In this document: in pieces, positions 61,729 to 64,000 of the stretch | How the letters are laid out: each line of letters starts with the position of its first letter | Numbering within the stretch: position 1 is the first letter of the stretch | Assembly (NCBI GenBank): GCA_045113275.1 | Contig: JBGUIU010000362.1 | Coordinates: forward strand, 4,627 to 68,626 | From: UBA1181 sp045113275 | GTDB lineage: Bacteria > Bacteroidota > Bacteroidia > Bacteroidales > Paludibacteraceae | Direction: 5' to 3' | Length of the DNA: 64,000 nt | The notes under the pieces: generated by a model | Database searches by the model: none | Seen by the model: only the letters and a program-made list of their open reading frames with translations | Told to the model about the DNA's origin: nothing | Made by a program: the position numbers and the translations under genes

Positions 61729-63657
61729 CTATTTTAAAAGCACTTTTGTGACAACAGATTTATCATTGGAAACCACTTGAACGAAATAGATACCAGGCGT
61801 ATTGCCACTTAAGTCTATTTCAGTTTGATTGTCACGGAATGAATCTTCATAAATGATTGCTCCGCTTGTGTTGGTAACAATGACGGTTTTTTCACCCTTC
61901 ATTTCACTGAGGACAATTGAGATAAGTCCGTGTGTCGGATTTGGATAGAGTTGAATGCTTGCGTCAGAAATATAATCTGACATGTCTATATACTCTATGT
62001 TTTGCAAGTCATCCTCTTCAATAGAAACAATCACATCATTGTTTATAGCTTCTGATTTCACATTTGAATTCATGCATGTCACTCTTCTAGCATTAAATTT
62101 AGAGTCTGATTTGTTAACTTTAAATCCTTTCTTCAACAGTACTTTGTCATAAGCTTGATAGTTGATTTGTGAGTTTGTTATTTTACTGTTGGCTGTTAGT
62201 TTGTGACCTGCTAAATATGTACGATTTTGATTGTTTATCGCACTATTTATTGTGACATTCTTTGCAGGAGCACTGCTTCTTCCACAACCATAATCACATC
62301 CCACTGTTGCATCTGCTGTTTGATAATTACCTAACTGTCCGACAACTAACCAATAAGAAGAATTCTCGGCGAAAACATTAACTGTTTCAGCCCCATATTG
62401 TATTCCACCATATGACCAATATTGAGCTATATCTGCATTGTTGGTTTGTTTTGCATAATCAAAAGCCTCAAGCATGGTGATTTCTCCATCCTTGTCACTA
62501 TCTGTGTTAACGCTTTTTTTGTTTATGAAATCATAACCAGCTATGGCACATGCCCATCTGTATGCAAATATATTATAATACCTATGGTCTGCACCACCAT
62601 GGGACTCTTGCTTGCGGTGAGCCGCTGTTGCAATTGTGATTTTTTGACCTAATTGAGCTAATGGATGAATGAAGCATCCACTAAAACATTGTTCCATAAC
62701 AATTCCAATTGGTGCTTTTATTCCTTTTAGCATGTTTGCTAGTTGACTAGGAGACAATACTTTGTTATTCCATAAACACAATCCGTTTCCAACACCTGAG
62801 GCATCGCAGTTACCATGATCTGTGGTGAAAATGTATAAATGATCATTTTCAGTTAATTTTGTTTTCAAACTATTGAAACATGCTGTCAGGTCATCGTGGT
62901 TTGCTCCACCGTTTACATCGTCATTCCTGTCTCCATCCAAATCTAGAGGGGAACTTATGAAATATTTATCTTCTAAATTTTCATTATTAGTTCCTAAATG
63001 CAAATCTCTCTCTTCGCTTTTACCATCAGACATGTAAACGAAAATATTCTTTCTAGGAATATTATACAATCTTCTTAGTATCTGATACTGAATGGAACAG
63101 TCATTCCAATATCTTCTGTGGTTGCAATTTTTGTTTATACCACCGCTTATGATTACCACGTAGGTAGAGCCTTTCTTGTCTTTCATTGCTCTTACACCCG
63201 GGGTTAAACTGGAGTATAAATTAGGTAATACTAATCCGTTTTCATCTACGTAGTTCATTATGCTGTTTGTGGCATTTGAATCACCAGCCTTGAGGGATTT
63301 TGTATATGAACTTTTTTTCCATTCTGATAGATTGGCAGGGGGCATATAGGCTACTGATGATTTTACGTTACCGTTGGCAACAGAAACATATATATAACGA
63401 CATTTATGTCCCCAGTTTGCAGTCGGACTTTCATCTAAAAAGAATACCCAGCAATCTTCTGACAAAACCTTTTTGGAATTGCCCGATATCAGTATTGTTT
63501 TTGTCTTCGTTGGATTGTACATAAAAACATACTCAGAAGGTAAAGTGGACTTCACATAATCGTATGCTTTTTTCATTGCTGTCGATTGGGTGACTGCCGC
63601 CATACTCCCCATCGAATACAATAGGAATCCAAGACATATTAATATTATTTTTTTCAT
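61729..63657 (-). CDS. Legumain-like (C13, clan CD) cysteine peptidase with T9SS sorting domain
   Basis: This 642-aa secreted protein has a signal peptide (GSMAA, about residue 21), an N-terminal prodomain-like region to about 160, then a caspase-like catalytic domain. The domain contains VVIISGGINKNCNHRRYWND, a catalytic His in TTDHG (H281) and Cys in MEQCFSG (C324), and an EF-hand-like calcium loop (D386, D388, D390, G391, E397). Residues about 460-525 carry the IT-x-GF type repeat seen in other T9SS proteins (VLLKKGFKVNKSDSKF). Residues about 566-642 are a clear type A sorting domain (LYPNPTHGLISI, GIYFVQVVSNDKSVVTKVLLK). The S1 preference is probably Asn or Asp but unproven. A short gap (12 bases) separates it from the upstream surface-protein gene. 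Confidence 0.85.
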   Translation of the reverse strand: MKKIILICLGFLLYSMGSMAAVTQSTAMKKAYDYVKSTLPSEYVFMYNPTKTKTILISGNSKKVLSEDCWVFFLDESPTANWGHKCRYIYVSVANGNVKSSVAYMPPANLSEWKKSSYTKSLKAGDSNATNSIMNYVDENGLVLPNLYSSLTPGVRAMKDKKGSTYVVIISGGINKNCNHRRYWNDCSIQYQILRRLYNIPRKNIFVYMSDGKSEERDLHLGTNNENLEDKYFISSPLDLDGDRNDDVNGGANHDDLTACFNSLKTKLTENDHLYIFTTDHGNCDASGVGNGLCLWNNKVLSPSQLANMLKGIKAPIGIVMEQCFSGCFIHPLAQLGQKITIATAAHRKQESHGGADHRYYNIFAYRWACAIAGYDFINKKSVNTDSDKDGEITMLEAFDYAKQTNNADIAQYWSYGGIQYGAETVNVFAENSSYWLVVGQLGNYQTADATVGCDYGCGRSSAPAKNVTINSAINNQNRTYLAGHKLTANSKITNSQINYQAYDKVLLKKGFKVNKSDSKFNARRVTCMNSNVKSEAINNDVIVSIEEDDLQNIEYIDMSDYISDASIQLYPNPTHGLISIVLSEMKGEKTVIVTNTSGAIIYEDSFRDNQTEIDLSGNTPGIYFVQVVSNDKSVVTKVLLK

Positions 63658-63669
63658 TCTGGCTCTTTT

Positions 63670-64000
63670 TTATTTTTTCAACATTTCAACTTCTGCTTTT
63701 AATGCTTGATTCTCTTTTTGTAATTGAATCATGTGAAGCGTTAATTCCTCGATCTTCTCTAATAAAAGATTGCTCATTTCTCCGACATTCATTCCGTTCT
63801 CTGCCATTTCTGCAGCTGAAGGAACACCAGGAAGATGCTTGTTCTCTTTTACGTAGCTTTCTACTTCGCTCAAAGACTTCAAGTTGTAATTTTCTGCAAA
63901 TACATAGTCAGCTGCATGATTCATCTCTACATTGATGTCTTGTGTTTGAATCTTATCTGCTTTCAATACATTGGCTACTTCGATTTCGTTGTGACAAGTG
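63670..64000 (-). CDS. C-terminal part of a tail-fibre-like surface protein (5' end outside window)
   Basis: The frame is open from the right edge (TCHNEIEVANVLKADKIQTQ) to the stop at 63670, about 110 codons; a TTG at 63966 should not be taken as the start. The sequence HAADYVFAENYNLKSLSEVE, HLPGVPSAAEMAENG and the final leucine-zipper-like coiled coil (LLLEKIEELTLHMIQLQKEN) match the C-terminal module of many Bacteroidota fibre-like or surface proteins (ADFVFxxxYxLxxLxEVExYIxxNxHLPxxPS). No intramolecular chaperone domain of the S74 type is seen. It lies directly upstream of the C13 peptidase gene on the same strand. Confidence 0.75.
   Translation of the reverse strand, partial: TCHNEIEVANVLKADKIQTQDINVEMNHAADYVFAENYNLKSLSEVESYVKENKHLPGVPSAAEMAENGMNVGEMSNLLLEKIEELTLHMIQLQKENQALKAEVEMLKK

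Noticed and set aside
1..64000. CRISPR arrays, tRNA/rRNA genes, insertion sequences, prophage or defence systems
   Set aside because: I found no repeat-spacer arrays, no TΨC-type GGTTCGA blocks in tRNA context, no transposase, integrase or terminase, and no known defence genes. A covariance-model scan would be needed to exclude small RNAs.

Overview
The window looks like chromosomal DNA from a member of the Bacteroidales (Bacteroidota). The evidence is: three secreted proteins with C-terminal type IX secretion (T9SS) sorting-domain features; a TonB-dependent receptor; several SPII-type lipoproteins; DUF5686, TamB-like and OmpA-type envelope proteins typical of the phylum; few Shine-Dalgarno sequences; and repeated copies of the Bacteroidota vegetative promoter (TTTG, 19-20 nt, TAnnTTTG), five of them exact or with one mismatch. 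The DNA is AT-rich by eye. I found no tRNA, rRNA, CRISPR array, insertion sequence or prophage. The genus cannot be named from the sequence alone.

Layout. 1-244: the start of a leftward membrane protein cut by the window edge. 245-760: no gene. 761-7221: two convergent nucleotide-sugar/glycan units. wbpE-wbpD-wbpB run rightward, and a polysaccharide-deacetylase-like gene, wbpI and a glycosyltransferase run leftward. Together they hold four of the five enzymes of the UDP-GlcNAc to UDP-ManNAc3NAcA route. 7310-8889: an ADP-ribosylglycohydrolase and a Nudix/NrtR-type regulator whose promoter lies between two copies of a palindrome. 9154-13506: a leftward run of DUF5063, DEDD exonuclease, a PurF-like protein lacking its glutaminase nucleophile, and a cytoplasmic GH13 enzyme. 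13804-17973: rpsA, an abundant OmpA-family protein and RNase Z. 17995-24716: envelope genes (DUF5686 protein, beta-lactamase-fold lipoprotein, TonB receptor) and an SDR. 24761-31433: PAP2 phosphatase divergent from trkA, an SMP-30 lipoprotein, two cell-envelope proteins of unknown role, and tsaD. 31543-36078: a very large TamB-like protein, apparently starting at an ATA codon. 36124-43686: MBL hydrolase, YgiQ radical SAM protein, lipoprotein, patatin-barrel protein and a T9SS-type secreted protein. 43874-50805: a biotin-dependent acyl-CoA carboxylase operon divergent from a SLC13 anion transporter and a porin-like protein. 51086-53701: the anaerobic ribonucleotide reductase nrdD-nrdG. 53748-58823: MATE exporter, DUF2147 protein, a T9SS cargo protein, and the M23-MerR-TRIC operon. 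58914-61529: alaS. 61729-64000: a legumain-like (C13) T9SS peptidase and the 3' part of a surface protein cut by the right edge.

How it fits together. The lifestyle suggested is anaerobic: an oxygen-sensitive NrdD/NrdG, propionyl/methylmalonyl-type carboxylation, and dicarboxylate transport. The cell surface is elaborate. The Wbp sugar genes and T9SS cargo genes in one window are notable because Porphyromonas gingivalis uses a Wbp-pathway sugar to anchor T9SS cargo to lipopolysaccharide; whether that holds here is inference. I did not find a clear unknown defence or mobile system. The observations I rate highest are the ATA-initiated TamB-like gene, the two-operator promoter of the Nudix regulator, the glutaminase-dead PurF paralogue, the C13 T9SS peptidase and a jelly-roll/beta-barrel fusion protein.
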